Origin: Hymenobacter perfusus | GTDB lineage: Bacteria > Bacteroidota > Bacteroidia > Cytophagales > Hymenobacteraceae | DNA: 64,000 bases | NCBI RefSeq assembly: GCF_003944765.1 | Contig: NZ_RWIU01000002.1 | Span: 1-64,000 of the forward strand | Direction of reading: 5' to 3' | Shown here: one piece after another, positions 8,980 to 17,724 of the stretch | How positions within the stretch are numbered: the first letter of the stretch is position 1 | Layout: each line of letters begins with the position of its first letter | Notes under the pieces: model-generated | The model's input: the letters and a program-made list of their open reading frames with translations, nothing else | Databases searched by the model: none | What the model was told of the DNA's origin: nothing | Program-made: the position numbers and the translations under genes

Positions 8980-11127
8980 GTGACTTCAGCTACCAAGAAA
9001 AAAATCGGCCTCGGCCTCGGCGTTCTGGCCCTGCTTCTGCTTATTGGCCTCGGTATTTTTCTCGCCAAGCGCCAACAGCTGCTCGATTACGCGCTGCTGC
9101 AGGTGAAGGCCAAGGTGGAACGCAAGTTTCCGGTGGTGCTCACGCTGGGCCCGGCCCGCTTCACCGACCTGAACACCGTGCAGCTGGAAGGCGTGAGCCT
9201 GACGCCCACTGCCTCCGCCGATACGCTACTGCGCGCCCAGGTAGTGCGCGCCTCCCTGAGCGTGCGCAGCCTGTTTGCGGGCCGCCCCGTATTCAGCAAC
9301 CTCGAAATCGACAGCGCCCGCCTCACCGCCCGCAAAACGGCCGGCGGTCAGGATAATTACTCCTTCCTCTACAAGACGAAGAAAACCCGGCCCGCCGTTG
9401 CGCGCGACACCACCAAGGGCACCAACTACGGCCTGCTCGCCAACCAGCTGCTGGAAGCCACCTTCGACAACATTCCTGAGGAAGCCGATTTCCAGCACTT
9501 CCTGGTGACCTACGAAAGCCCCCGCCACCGCGCCCGCCTCACCATGCCGCGCCTGGCCATTGAGGATGGCAACATCAACGGCCAGCTTACGGCCGTTATC
9601 GACTCGGTGGAAAACCGCGTGGGCGTGGAAGGCCACATCGACGCCGGCGACTATGAGGTGGATGCCAACGTATTTGGGTTGGACAAGCGTCCGGTGGTGC
9701 TGCCCTACGTGCAGAGCCGCTACGGGGCCCGCGTGCAGTTCGACACGGTGCGCGTCAGCCTCTCAGAAAAGGATTTGAGCGGCGACGACGAGCTGCTGCT
9801 GAAAGGCACCGCCTCGGCCGCCAATTTCATCGTGAACCACCCCAAACTCTCGGACAGCGACGTGCGTTTCCCGCGTGGGGGCATTGATTTCGTAATGAAG
9901 CTGGGCCAGGCCTCATTTGCGCTGGAGAAAGGCACGCGGGTGCTGCTCAACAAAATGGAGCTGTTTCCGGAGTTGACGATGCGCCGCCTGCCGGTGCCGG
10001 AGCGCGTGATTGGCAAGGATATCAACGGCCTCACCAACCGCAACCAGCTGCTGGCCGGCGTGCAGGTGAAGCTGAACGTGGAATCCAGCGAAACCAAGGC
10101 CAACGACTTCTTCGCCTCCTTGCCCGAAGGCATGTTCGAGAGCCTCGAAGGCACCCAGGCCGAGGGCACGGTGCAGTACCACCTCATGGCCGATCTGGAC
10201 ATGAATCAACTGGACAGCCTCAAGTTCGATTCGGGTTTGCGGGCCACCAAGTTCCGCATCACCCGCTTCGGCCGCGAAAACCTGAACCAACTCAACGAGG
10301 AGTTTCTGCACACCGCCTACAACGACAAGGGAGACACGGTGAAGACCTTTCTGGTAGGGCCTTCCAACCCCGAATACACGCCCTATAACCAGGTTTCCGA
10401 TTACCTAAAGTACGCCATCATGACGGCCGAGGACCCGCGCTTTATGACGCACCGGGGCTTCATGGAAAAGGCGTTTGTGAAGTCGGCCATTCAGAACCTG
10501 AAGGAGCGGCGCTTCGCCCGGGGCGGCAGCACCATCAGCATGCAGCTGGTGAAAAATGTGTTCCTGACCCGCAAGAAAACCCTGGTGCGCAAGGCCGAGG
10601 AGGCGCTGATTGTCTGGATTATCGAAAATACCCGTTTGGCTACCAAGGAGCGGATGCTGGAGGTGTACCTGAATATTATTGAGTGGGGACCGAAGATTTA
10701 CGGCGTCCACGAGGCAGCCGAATTCTACTTTGCCAAGGAGCCGCGCAACCTTAATCTGTCGGAAAGCCTGTTTCTGGCCAGCATTGTGCCGCGGCCCAAG
10801 TACTACCGCAACGGCTTCAACCAGTACGGTGAGATGCGCGTGAGCGGGCGCTACTTCCACCGGCTCATTGCCCAACTGATGGCCCGCAAAGGCTACATCT
10901 CGCAGAGCGAGTACGAGAACGTGGGTACCTCCGTGAACTTCCAAGGCCCGGCGCGCCAGTACATCGTGCGGGCCACCCGCGACACGGTGCGTGCCACCGT
11001 CGCGGCCGATTCGTCGCAGTACGAGCCCCTGAACCTAATTGACCTGCTCGGCGGCGACACCGCCCCCGATGCCGGCGTGAACACCAACCAGCCCGCCCCG
11101 CCCGCCGCCCCACCAACGGGGAATTAG
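8980..11127 (+). CDS. membrane-anchored peptidoglycan glycosyltransferase with AsmA-like middle
   Basis: From the GTG at 8980 the product has about 715 residues. A single helix (GLGLGVLALLLLIGLGIFLA, about 9-28) anchors it. About 400 residues follow that resemble AsmA/DUF3971-type lipid-facing segments. The C-terminal part is a GT51 transglycosylase domain: AIMTAEDPRFMTHRGFMEKA with the catalytic glutamate, GGSTISMQLVKN, and the EVYLNIIEWGPKIYGVHEAAE motif. It polymerises lipid II glycan strands in the periplasm. There is no transpeptidase domain. The tail is proline-rich. The 8896 promoter excludes the longer frame starting at 8827. Confidence 0.88.
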   Translation: MTSATKKKIGLGLGVLALLLLIGLGIFLAKRQQLLDYALLQVKAKVERKFPVVLTLGPARFTDLNTVQLEGVSLTPTASADTLLRAQVVRASLSVRSLFAGRPVFSNLEIDSARLTARKTAGGQDNYSFLYKTKKTRPAVARDTTKGTNYGLLANQLLEATFDNIPEEADFQHFLVTYESPRHRARLTMPRLAIEDGNINGQLTAVIDSVENRVGVEGHIDAGDYEVDANVFGLDKRPVVLPYVQSRYGARVQFDTVRVSLSEKDLSGDDELLLKGTASAANFIVNHPKLSDSDVRFPRGGIDFVMKLGQASFALEKGTRVLLNKMELFPELTMRRLPVPERVIGKDINGLTNRNQLLAGVQVKLNVESSETKANDFFASLPEGMFESLEGTQAEGTVQYHLMADLDMNQLDSLKFDSGLRATKFRITRFGRENLNQLNEEFLHTAYNDKGDTVKTFLVGPSNPEYTPYNQVSDYLKYAIMTAEDPRFMTHRGFMEKAFVKSAIQNLKERRFARGGSTISMQLVKNVFLTRKKTLVRKAEEALIVWIIENTRLATKERMLEVYLNIIEWGPKIYGVHEAAEFYFAKEPRNLNLSESLFLASIVPRPKYYRNGFNQYGEMRVSGRYFHRLIAQLMARKGYISQSEYENVGTSVNFQGPARQYIVRATRDTVRATVAADSSQYEPLNLIDLLGGDTAPDAGVNTNQPAPPAAPPTGN

Positions 11128-11131
11128 CACG

Positions 11132-11294
11132 CGTCATTGCGAGGCGGAGCCGAAGCAATCCTTCCTATACGCCGCTCAAAACGCTGACCTATTTAAAGGC
11201 CCCTGACGCCAGCAAGGACGTCAGGGGCTTTTTATATTCTGAAGCTTTGCGCTTGGAAAAGGAAGGATTGCTTCGGCTCCGCCTCGTCATGACG
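11132..11294. repeat. family E nested repeat: long inverted arms around a terminator
   Basis: The outer arms (about 11132-11167 and 11259-11294) carry CGTCATTGCGAGGCGGAGCC and its near-complement. Inside lies a terminator-like hairpin. A diverged copy with the same inner hairpin is at 44839-45036. Confidence 0.85.
11195..11234 (+). terminator. intrinsic terminator inside family E repeat
   Basis: GCCCCTGACG (11199-11208) pairs with CGTCAGGGGC (11219-11228), preceded by AAAG and followed by TTTTTATA. It fits termination of the glycosyltransferase transcript and could act both ways. Confidence 0.8.
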
Positions 11295-11298
11295 GGCG

Positions 11299-12231
11299 TT
11301 ATTCCTGCTCCGCCTCTTCTTTCTTCGGAAACAGCAACGACAGGCCAACGGAGCCGGCCAGAATCAGGCCGACGACGCCCAGGGAAATGCCCATCGGAAT
11401 GTGCAGGAATTCGGTGGCCAGCAACTTGCCGCCGATGAAGATGAGGATGAGCGAGAGGCCGTAGTGCAGGTAATGAAACAGCCGCATGAGGCTTTCCAGC
11501 GCGAAATACAACGCCCGCAGCCCCAGCAAAGCAAACACGTTGCTGGTGTACACGATAAATGTGTCGCGCGAGACGGCCAGGATGGCAGGGATGGAGTCGG
11601 CGGCAAATACCACATCGGTGGTTTCGACCATCACCAGCACCACCAGTAGGGGCGTAGCGAACAGCATCCCGTTCTGACGCACGAAAAACCGGCCTTCGTG
11701 CAGGCGGTTGGTGATGGGCAAATGGCGGCTCAGGAACTTGACCACCGGGTTATTGTCGGGGTCGATTTCCGGCTCCCCGCCGCTGGTGGCCATCTTTACT
11801 CCGGTGTACACGAGGAAGGCGCCCAGTACGTACAGCAGGAAGTGGAACTTAGCCAGTAGCGCCGCCCCCGCCAGAATAAACGCCGCCCGCAACACCAACG
11901 CCCCGATAATGCCCCAGAACAGAATCTTGTGTTGATACTGCGGCGGTACCTTGAAGTATGTGAAAATGAGCAGGAACACGAACAGATTATCCACGCTCAA
12001 CGATTTCTCGATGAGGTAGCCCGTGAGAAACTCCAGGGCCGCCTGTTTGCCCATCCAATGGTACACGGCGTAGTTGAAGCTTAGCGACAGGGCAATCCAG
12101 AACGCACTCCAGCCTAGGGCCTCCCGCATGCGCACTACGTGCGCCTTGCGGTTGAGCACGAGCAAATCGAGGAGCAGCAGGGCCACCACGCCCACATTGA
12201 AGCCAACCCAGAACAGCGGGGATATTTCCAT
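11299..12231 (-). CDS. TerC/Alx-family integral membrane protein
   Basis: The 310-residue protein has about nine membrane helices. It shows the family hallmarks SLSVDNLFVFLLIFTYF (about 76-92) and the second acidic motif VETTDVVFAADSIPAI (about 200-215), whose aspartates and glutamates line a metal path. TerC/Alx proteins export manganese or support metal loading of secreted proteins. The 64-base upstream gap is taken up by the terminator of the preceding gene, so no yybP-ykoY manganese riboswitch fits there. The tail KKEEAEQE is charged and cytoplasmic. Confidence 0.92.
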   Translation of the reverse strand: MEISPLFWVGFNVGVVALLLLDLLVLNRKAHVVRMREALGWSAFWIALSLSFNYAVYHWMGKQAALEFLTGYLIEKSLSVDNLFVFLLIFTYFKVPPQYQHKILFWGIIGALVLRAAFILAGAALLAKFHFLLYVLGAFLVYTGVKMATSGGEPEIDPDNNPVVKFLSRHLPITNRLHEGRFFVRQNGMLFATPLLVVLVMVETTDVVFAADSIPAILAVSRDTFIVYTSNVFALLGLRALYFALESLMRLFHYLHYGLSLILIFIGGKLLATEFLHIPMGISLGVVGLILAGSVGLSLLFPKKEEAEQE

Positions 12232-12255
12232 CGGGGTAAGATACGCGACCCGCTG

Positions 12256-12294
12256 AAAAAGAACACCCCAAAATCAACTGATTTCGGGGTGTTT
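12256..12294 (-). terminator. intrinsic terminator after the DPM1-like gene
   Basis: On the minus strand AACACCCCGAAATCA pairs with TGATTTTGGGGTGTT, followed by CTTTTTC. It separates the GT2 gene from the TerC-family gene. Confidence 0.85.
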
Positions 12295-12295
12295 A

Positions 12296-13072
12296 CTATT
12301 CTGAGGTAGCCGGTAAGGCCGCCAGGGCCGGGGCGGTATCTACCCGCTCAAACTGCCGGAACCAGCTGTGAATTTTCATCTGCAGCACCCCGAAAAAGGC
12401 TTCTTTTACGATGCCTTTGCTCATTTTGGAGGAGCCGCGGGTGCGGTCGGTGAAGATGATGGGCACTTCCTTGAGCCGGAAGCCGTACTTGTAGGCCAGC
12501 CACTTCATCTCAATCTGGAAGGCGTAACCCACGAACCGGATCTGGTCGAGCGGGATGGTGCGCAGTACGCGAGCCGTGTAGCACTTGAAGCCGGCCGTAG
12601 CGTCGCGGATGGGCATGCGGGTAACCAGGCGCACGTAGGATGAGGCAAAATACGACATCAGCACCCGGTCCATCGGCCAGTTTACCACGTTCACGCCCTG
12701 AATATAGCGGGAGCCAATGGCCAGGTCGTAGCCCTGGTGGGCGCAGGCGTCGTAGAGGCGAATGAGGTCGTCGGGGTTGTGGGAGAAGTCGGCGTCCATC
12801 TCAAACACGTACTCGTAGCCCTGGGCCAACGCCCAGCGGAAGCCGTGAATGTAGGCCGTGCCCAGGCCCAGCTTGCCCGCCCGCTCCTCCAGAAATAGGC
12901 GGCCCGGAAACTCACTCATCAGCCCGCGCACGATGGCGGCCGTACCGTCGGGTGAGCCGTCGTCGATGATGAGCACATCGAACGCCTGCGGCAACGAGAA
13001 AACCTTACGGATGATCAGCTCCGCGTTTTCTCGCTCGTTATAGGTCGGTATCAGGACAACCCCGTCATTCAT
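12296..13072 (-). CDS. polyprenol monophosphomannose synthase-like GT2
   Basis: The 258-residue enzyme shows LIPTYNERENAELII (about 7-21), LIIDDGSPDGTAAIV (34-48) and the metal site FEMDADFSHNPDDLIRL (about 91-107). The overall match is to Dpm1-type synthases, which move mannose from GDP-mannose to a polyprenyl phosphate. It lacks the two C-terminal membrane helices seen in the GT2 at 3575, so it is a soluble or peripheral form. A TACCTTTG element sits only five bases upstream of the ATG, so the transcript may be leaderless. Confidence 0.9.
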   Translation of the reverse strand: MNDGVVLIPTYNERENAELIIRKVFSLPQAFDVLIIDDGSPDGTAAIVRGLMSEFPGRLFLEERAGKLGLGTAYIHGFRWALAQGYEYVFEMDADFSHNPDDLIRLYDACAHQGYDLAIGSRYIQGVNVVNWPMDRVLMSYFASSYVRLVTRMPIRDATAGFKCYTARVLRTIPLDQIRFVGYAFQIEMKWLAYKYGFRLKEVPIIFTDRTRGSSKMSKGIVKEAFFGVLQMKIHSWFRQFERVDTAPALAALPATSE

Positions 13073-13077
13073 TGCCG

Positions 13078-13085
13078 CAAAGGTA
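13078..13085 (-). promoter_or_regulatory. -7 element of the DPM1-like gene
   Basis: TACCTTTG on the minus strand ends five bases before the ATG at 13072. Transcription would start near or at the start codon. Confidence 0.6.
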
Positions 13086-13258
13086 GAAGTTTGTTTTGGT
13101 GTACCGTCGCAAATAACGAGGCCCGTTACCGGGGATTTTCAGCATAAAGCAAGGATGCGAAAATGGGGGCAACGGTTGCCGGAGCCCCGTGCCGCTTTCC
13201 ATAACACGCAGCTGCCGGAATCTGGTTTACGATAGAGCAGTTTTCTGCAACGACCTGG

Positions 13259-14590
13259 CTACCTGGCGGCCAGGGTGGCGGCTAGCTGCCGGGCGTGGCG
13301 GATGCAGTCGGGGACGCCCACGCCGGCCCGCCAGTTGGCCGTGGTGTGCAGGCCCTGGGCCCGCAAGGCATCGGCGGCGGCATGAGCGGCCGGAATGCGC
13401 GCGTCGAACTGCGGAATGGCACGCTCCCAGTAGTAGCGGTACTGCCACACCGGCACGGCTCCGGACCGGATACCGTAGAAGCGGCTCAGCTCCTGATGCA
13501 CGGCGGCTTTCTGTTCGGCCTCGGGCTGGCGGGCCTCGGCTTCGTACTGGCTGCCGCCCACAAAGGTGGTAAATAGCACCTGCCCGGCCGGCGCGCGGTC
13601 CGGGAAGATGGAGCTGGTCCAGATGCTGCCGGCCGCGTAGGGCTGCTCCGCTTTCGGATGCAGCGCCCCAAAGCCATCGAGCGGATGCGTCACGTCGGCA
13701 CGCTGGTAGGCGGTGTAAATGGCCGTCATGGGCGGGTAATACACCGCCGCCAGGGCCGCAGCGGCTTCCGGAAACTGCGCCTGCAATAGAGGGGCAGCGG
13801 CATAGGCGGGCAGAGCCAGCACCACGTGCTGGTAGAGGCGCGGCGCGGGGCCGGCGGTGGTTTCCAGCTCCCAGCGGCCGTCATCGGCGCGGCGGTGCAG
13901 GTGGGTGGCAGCCTGCCCGAAGTGGGCGCGACGCAGCTTGCGGGCCAGCGTATCGGTGAGCGTCTGCAGGCCGCCGGTCAGCGACACGATACGGCGGCGA
14001 CCGGCAGGGCTCTTGCTTTTCATCAGCCCCCGGATGACGGAGCCGTGCTGCTGCTCCATGGCCGCTAGCTGCGGAAACGTCTTGTGCAACAGCAGCCGGG
14101 CCGGGTCGCCGGCATAGATGCCCGAAATAAACGGATTGAGGGCGTACTCCACCACCTCCGCCCCAAACCGGCGCGTAAAGAACTGGGCCAGGGTTTCCTC
14201 CGGGTTAACCGGCGCGGCCGGCTGAAACAGCTCCCGTACCAGCCCCAGCCGGGCCTTCAGGCTGAAGAACGAGCTGGTCAGCAGCTTCGGTGGCGACGCG
14301 GGCAGCTGCTGGTAGCGGCCCTGACGCAGCACGTAGCGGTTCTGGCTCATGGCAGCGGCATTCAAGAGCTGATTGGTCAGGCCGAGGCCGTCCACCAGTT
14401 CGCGCAGCTCGTCGGAAAGCTGGAGCGAGTTGGGGCCGGTTTCGAGCAGGTAGCCGTCGCGCGCTTCCGTGCGGATGGTGCCACCCGGGCGGGTACTGGC
14501 GTCAAACAGGTCGTAATCGAGGCCGGCGCGCTGCAGGTACCAGGCCAGCGTGAGGCCCGAAATACCGCCGCCCAGAATGGCAATGGCCAT
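13259..14590 (-). CDS. hemG: protoporphyrinogen oxidase, HemY-type flavoprotein
   Basis: The 443-residue product starts MAIAILGGGISGLTLAWYLQ, a GxGxxG FAD-binding fold, with the usual acidic strand end DYDLFDAS and GGTIRTE at about 38-44. The C-terminus RAGVGVPDCIRHARQLAATL forms the second FAD contact. It oxidises protoporphyrinogen IX, or coproporphyrinogen III in some lineages, in haem synthesis. ATG at 14590 is chosen because a TATCTTTG element at 14617-14624 lies inside the longer frame that begins at 14659. It is divergent from the HAD phosphatase gene. Confidence 0.9.
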   Translation of the reverse strand: MAIAILGGGISGLTLAWYLQRAGLDYDLFDASTRPGGTIRTEARDGYLLETGPNSLQLSDELRELVDGLGLTNQLLNAAAMSQNRYVLRQGRYQQLPASPPKLLTSSFFSLKARLGLVRELFQPAAPVNPEETLAQFFTRRFGAEVVEYALNPFISGIYAGDPARLLLHKTFPQLAAMEQQHGSVIRGLMKSKSPAGRRRIVSLTGGLQTLTDTLARKLRRAHFGQAATHLHRRADDGRWELETTAGPAPRLYQHVVLALPAYAAAPLLQAQFPEAAAALAAVYYPPMTAIYTAYQRADVTHPLDGFGALHPKAEQPYAAGSIWTSSIFPDRAPAGQVLFTTFVGGSQYEAEARQPEAEQKAAVHQELSRFYGIRSGAVPVWQYRYYWERAIPQFDARIPAAHAAADALRAQGLHTTANWRAGVGVPDCIRHARQLAATLAAR

Positions 14591-14616
14591 GAGGAGAAAG
14601 TGAGGTGAGGAGCGGG

Positions 14617-14682
14617 CAAAGATACGCCTTGGCCGCCGGAGCGGAGCGCCGGTTTCCAACCGTCAACCTTCCCATACCTTTG
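14617..14682. promoter_or_regulatory. divergent -7 elements between hemG and the HAD gene
   Basis: TATCTTTG lies on the minus strand at 14617-14624 (toward hemG) and TACCTTTG on the plus strand at 14675-14682 (toward the HAD phosphatase). Confidence 0.75.
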
Positions 14683-14709
14683 CCCCGTCATTACCTTATC
14701 ACCCCAACA

Positions 14710-15222
14710 ATGAGCAAAGCAGTATTTCTGGACCGGGACGGAGTGTTGAACCAGGAGATAGGGGAGTACGTGTGGGAGGTGGAGAAATTTGTGGTGCTAC
14801 CCGGCGTGGCCGAGAGCTTGGCCCGGCTGAAGGCGGCCGGCTTCCATCTCATCGTGGTAACCAACCAGGCCGGCATTGCCAAGGGCCTGTACACGGCGGC
14901 GCACGTAGCAGCCTGCCACCAGAAGCTGCAGGAGGCTACCGGCCACCTCATCGAGGCCTTCTATTTTGCGCCCGGCCACCCCAGCGTCTCGGAGACGCTG
15001 GCGCGGAAGCCGGGGTCTTTGATGCTGGAAAAGGCCCTGGCCCGCTTCCGGCTGGAGCCGGCCCGCTGCTGGCTGGTGGGCGACCGGCTGCGCGATATGG
15101 AAGCCGGGCACCGCGTCGGCGTGCGCGGCATTCTGGTCGGCCCGGACGCCCAGACCGGCTACCAGCCCCACGTAGCCGACCTGGCCGCCGCCACCGACCT
15201 GATTCTGGCTGCTGAGGAATAA
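14710..15222 (+). CDS. HAD-IIIA phosphatase, GmhB/HisB-N-like
   Basis: The 170-residue enzyme has FLDRDGVLNQ with the catalytic aspartates D8 and D10, VVTNQAGIAKG at about 53-63, the RKPGSLML loop, and LVGDRLRDMEAG at about 126-137. This matches the heptose-bisphosphate/histidinol phosphatase branch. The zinc-binding cysteine loop of classic GmhB is replaced by APGHPSVSETLA, so no zinc site remains. The substrate could be heptose 1,7-bisphosphate for surface glycans, but this is inferred. ATG 14710 lies 27 bases after the promoter element. Confidence 0.85.
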   Translation: MSKAVFLDRDGVLNQEIGEYVWEVEKFVVLPGVAESLARLKAAGFHLIVVTNQAGIAKGLYTAAHVAACHQKLQEATGHLIEAFYFAPGHPSVSETLARKPGSLMLEKALARFRLEPARCWLVGDRLRDMEAGHRVGVRGILVGPDAQTGYQPHVADLAAATDLILAAEE

Positions 15223-15323
15223 AGTAGTAAGATATAAGTATTGAGATACATATTTGATAGTCAGGAATTTGGATAAAATATAGCTCCTCGTTATGTATGT
15301 CTCGCTACGTTAGATAGCCCAAA

Positions 15324-15371
15324 AAAGGCCCGGGGCCGCTTTCCAAGTTAAGGAAGCGGCCCCGGGCCTTT
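15324..15371. terminator. long GC-rich bidirectional terminator
   Basis: AAAGGCCCGGGGCCGCTT pairs with AAGCGGCCCCGGGCCTTT through one bulge. It serves the HAD gene on the plus strand and probably the small lipoprotein gene on the minus strand. Confidence 0.85.
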
Positions 15372-15397
15372 AGGTGTGAACGGAAAAAAAGGACGGG

Positions 15398-15547
15398 TTA
15401 CTGTTGCACCGGATTGTCGGTAGCCTGGGCCAGGATTGGCGAGGCTACCTGCGTGGCGGGCTTGGTAGCGGAGTAGGCCGGGCATTGGCTGCGGCAGGAA
15501 GTAGAGCCCAACGCCAGGAGACTACCCCAAAGAAGAAGTTTTTTCAT
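15398..15547 (-). CDS. small lipoprotein, CPAYS-type paralogue 1
   Basis: From ATG 15547 the product is 49 residues. It has a lipoprotein signal with a cysteine after LGSTS (about C18), then CPAYSATKPATQVASPILAQ. The same residues in the same order recur in the neighbour at 15749-15904. No function is known; I recognise no domain. It is expected to be lipid-anchored at the cell surface or in the periplasm. A longer start at 15595 would spoil the signal peptide. Confidence 0.75.
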   Translation of the reverse strand: MKKLLLWGSLLALGSTSCRSQCPAYSATKPATQVASPILAQATDNPVQQ

Positions 15548-15672
15548 GGTAAAAGACAAAATGATGGAATTAGCAACGTGAGGCAAGTGCTTCACTAGTA
15601 ACCACGTTTGTCTTCTAACGATTCCAGATTATCAAAATTGTTTAATTATATACTTATTTCATTGTTGAAAAA

Positions 15673-15714
15673 ATACAAAGGGGCTTTTCTCAAGTGAGAA
15701 AAGCCCCTTTGTAT
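15673..15714. terminator. perfect palindromic terminator
   Basis: ATACAAAGGGGCTTTTCTCA and its complement form an 18-19 bp stem with a minimal loop. It lies downstream of the second small lipoprotein gene on the minus strand. Confidence 0.85.
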
Positions 15715-15748
15715 ATGATATCAGAACAGCCCGGATGGGCTGGCCGGC

Positions 15749-15904
15749 TTATTGTCGCTCGGTAGTAGTGCCGTATTGGGCCATAACGGGGGACGAAATG
15801 CGCGTGGCGTCTTTCGTGCTGGAGTACGCCGGGCACTGAGTCTTTTTGCTGCAAGCGCTCAGCCCGAGGCCGGCTACGCAAGCAAGGAGTAGCATTTTTT
15901 TCAT
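15749..15904 (-). CDS. small lipoprotein, CPAYS-type paralogue 2
   Basis: The 51-residue product begins MKKMLLLACVAGLGLSAC, a clear lipobox with C18, followed by KKTQCPAYSSTKDATRISSP and VMAQYG. About half of the mature residues match the paralogue 200 bases away, including the second cysteine of CPAYS. The pair looks like a tandem duplication, with a terminator behind each copy. Longer upstream readings run through unrelated sequence. Function unknown. Confidence 0.8.
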   Translation of the reverse strand: MKKMLLLACVAGLGLSACSKKTQCPAYSSTKDATRISSPVMAQYGTTTERQ

Positions 15905-16029
15905 GAGAGCAACGAAGTGAATGGGCTCAGCCCGGGTATGATAGGTACGGCAGTAAAGGTAGAGGAAGCAACGGCGGCTTGCAACTGCCCCGGGTTCGGA
16001 CTCGGCCAACAACCCGCCCGGGCCGCCAA

Positions 16030-16065
16030 AGCAAAGGGGCGCCCCGACCGGAGCGCCCCTTTGCT
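16030..16065 (-). terminator. terminator after arginine decarboxylase
   Basis: AGCAAAGGGGCGC pairs with GCGCCCCTTTGCT. It lies three bases beyond the speA stop. Confidence 0.8.
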
Positions 16066-16068
16066 GGG

Positions 16069-17469
16069 CTAGGACTGATAGCCCAGAATCTTCATCATCG
16101 ATTCGCCGGTCTGCTCCTCGGCAAACACCCGGTCGGTGAGGGTGCCTTCCTCGTCGCGGTCCAGAATGACCATTTTGGGGGCCGGAATCAGGCAATGCTT
16201 CACGCCGCCGTAGCCCGAGAGGCTTTCCTGGTAGGCCCCGGTGTGGAAGAAACCCACGTACAGCGGCTTGGCATCCTGGGGCTTGCGCTCGGGCAGGAAC
16301 ACCTGGTAGATGTGCTTTTCGGCGTTGTAGTAGTCCTGGGAGTCGCAGGTGAGGCCGCCGAGCTGGATTTTCTTGTACTGCTTGTTCCAGCCGTTGAGGG
16401 CCAGCATGATAAAGCGTTGGTTCAACGCCCAGGTATCGGGCAGGTTGGTGATGAACGAGCCGTCAATCATGTACCACAACTCCTTGTCGTTCTGCAGCTT
16501 CTCATCCAGAATCGAGTAGATGGTCGCGCCCGACTCGCCCACCGTGAAGATGCCGAACTCGGTGAAGATATCCGGCTCGGGCACGCCTTCTTCCTCGCAG
16601 ATGCGCTTGATGGTACGCAGCACCTCGGCAATCATGTAAGGGTAATCGTACTCCTTCTGGATGCTGGTCTGGATGGGCAGGCCGCCGCCGATATCCAGGG
16701 TCGTGAGGGTGGGGCACACTTTGCGCAGCTCGCAGTATTTGTGCACAAACCGGCTCAGTTCCGACCAGTAGTAGCTGGTATCCTTGATGCCGGTGTTGAT
16801 GAAGTAATGCAGCATCGTGAGCTCGAAGCGCGGGTCGTCCTTGATCTTCTGCTCGTAGAGCGGCAGGGCGTCGGTGTAGCGGATGCCCAGGCGGGAGGTG
16901 TAGAACTGGAAGCGCGGCTCCTCGTCGGAAGCCAGGCGCATGCCCACGTTGCACTTCTCGCGCACGTTGTCGTGGTAGTAATCCACCTCGTTGGGCGAGT
17001 CCAGAATGGGCATGCAGTTCACGAAGCCGTCGTTGATGAGGCGGGTGATTTCGTGCTTGTACTCCTGGGTTTTGAAGCCGTTGCAGATGATGAACGTGTC
17101 CTTCTGCACCTTGCCCTTGGCGTGCATGGCCCGGATGATGTTGGTATCAAACCAGGAGGACGTTTCGATGTGCACGCCGTTTTTGAGGGCTTCCTCTACC
17201 ACAAAGCTGAAGTGCGAGGCCTTGGTGCAGTAGGCGTAGGAATACTTGCCCTGGTAACCGGTCTGCTCAATTCCGAGGCGGAACCATTCCTTGGCCCGCT
17301 GAATCTGGGACGAGATTTTGGGTAGGTAGGCCAGACGCAGCGGGGTGCCGTGCTTTTCCACCAGGGCCATCAAATCAATGTCGTGGAAGCGCAGCTCGTT
17401 ATCCTGTACCTGAAACTCATCGGTGGGGAAATCGAACGTCTGCGAAATCAGGTCGTGGTAGGTATCCAT
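16069..17469 (-). CDS. speA: arginine decarboxylase, Bacteroidota type
   Basis: From ATG 17469 the product is 466 residues, the usual length of the short fold-III PLP arginine decarboxylases of this phylum. YSYAYCTKASHFSF (about 77-90) holds the PLP lysine, and LDIGGGLPIQ plus FTEFGIFTVGESG contribute phosphate-binding and active-site segments. It converts arginine to agmatine for polyamine synthesis in the cytoplasm. The frame could extend to 17583, but the promoter element at 17581-17588 overlaps that start. It is divergent from an arginase-family gene. Confidence 0.92.
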   Translation of the reverse strand: MDTYHDLISQTFDFPTDEFQVQDNELRFHDIDLMALVEKHGTPLRLAYLPKISSQIQRAKEWFRLGIEQTGYQGKYSYAYCTKASHFSFVVEEALKNGVHIETSSWFDTNIIRAMHAKGKVQKDTFIICNGFKTQEYKHEITRLINDGFVNCMPILDSPNEVDYYHDNVREKCNVGMRLASDEEPRFQFYTSRLGIRYTDALPLYEQKIKDDPRFELTMLHYFINTGIKDTSYYWSELSRFVHKYCELRKVCPTLTTLDIGGGLPIQTSIQKEYDYPYMIAEVLRTIKRICEEEGVPEPDIFTEFGIFTVGESGATIYSILDEKLQNDKELWYMIDGSFITNLPDTWALNQRFIMLALNGWNKQYKKIQLGGLTCDSQDYYNAEKHIYQVFLPERKPQDAKPLYVGFFHTGAYQESLSGYGGVKHCLIPAPKMVILDRDEEGTLTDRVFAEEQTGESMMKILGYQS

Positions 17470-17580
17470 TGAAGGAAAATGGGGGAAGTTGTGAGGGGTT
17501 GGGCCGAAAGAACGCCGACTGGTAGCAAGCTCCGCCGTGGACTCTTTTTCTTCGCAAAGCTTTTGCCGAACTTGCGTGGG

Positions 17581-17588
17581 CAAAGATA
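17581..17588 (-). promoter_or_regulatory. -7 element of speA
   Basis: TATCTTTG on the minus strand implies a leader of about 100 bases before the ATG at 17469. That is long enough for regulation, though no structure was recognised in it. Confidence 0.6.
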
Positions 17589-17724
17589 CCCCCTCGCGGG
17601 GGTTTTGGTTGTGCTCTGTTCGTTGGTTGCGCCGGAAGGCCCGCGCGCGTCAAGCCTGAGAGGGACCCCACCCACTCAATCGGCAAGCATCTAAACCACT
17701 TAACCCTTTTTCTGCCAATGTAAT

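Noticed and set aside
12232..12295. A manganese (yybP-ykoY) riboswitch before the TerC-family gene
   Set aside because: The gap is only 64 bases and is taken up by the terminator of the preceding gene; none of the riboswitch motifs is present.
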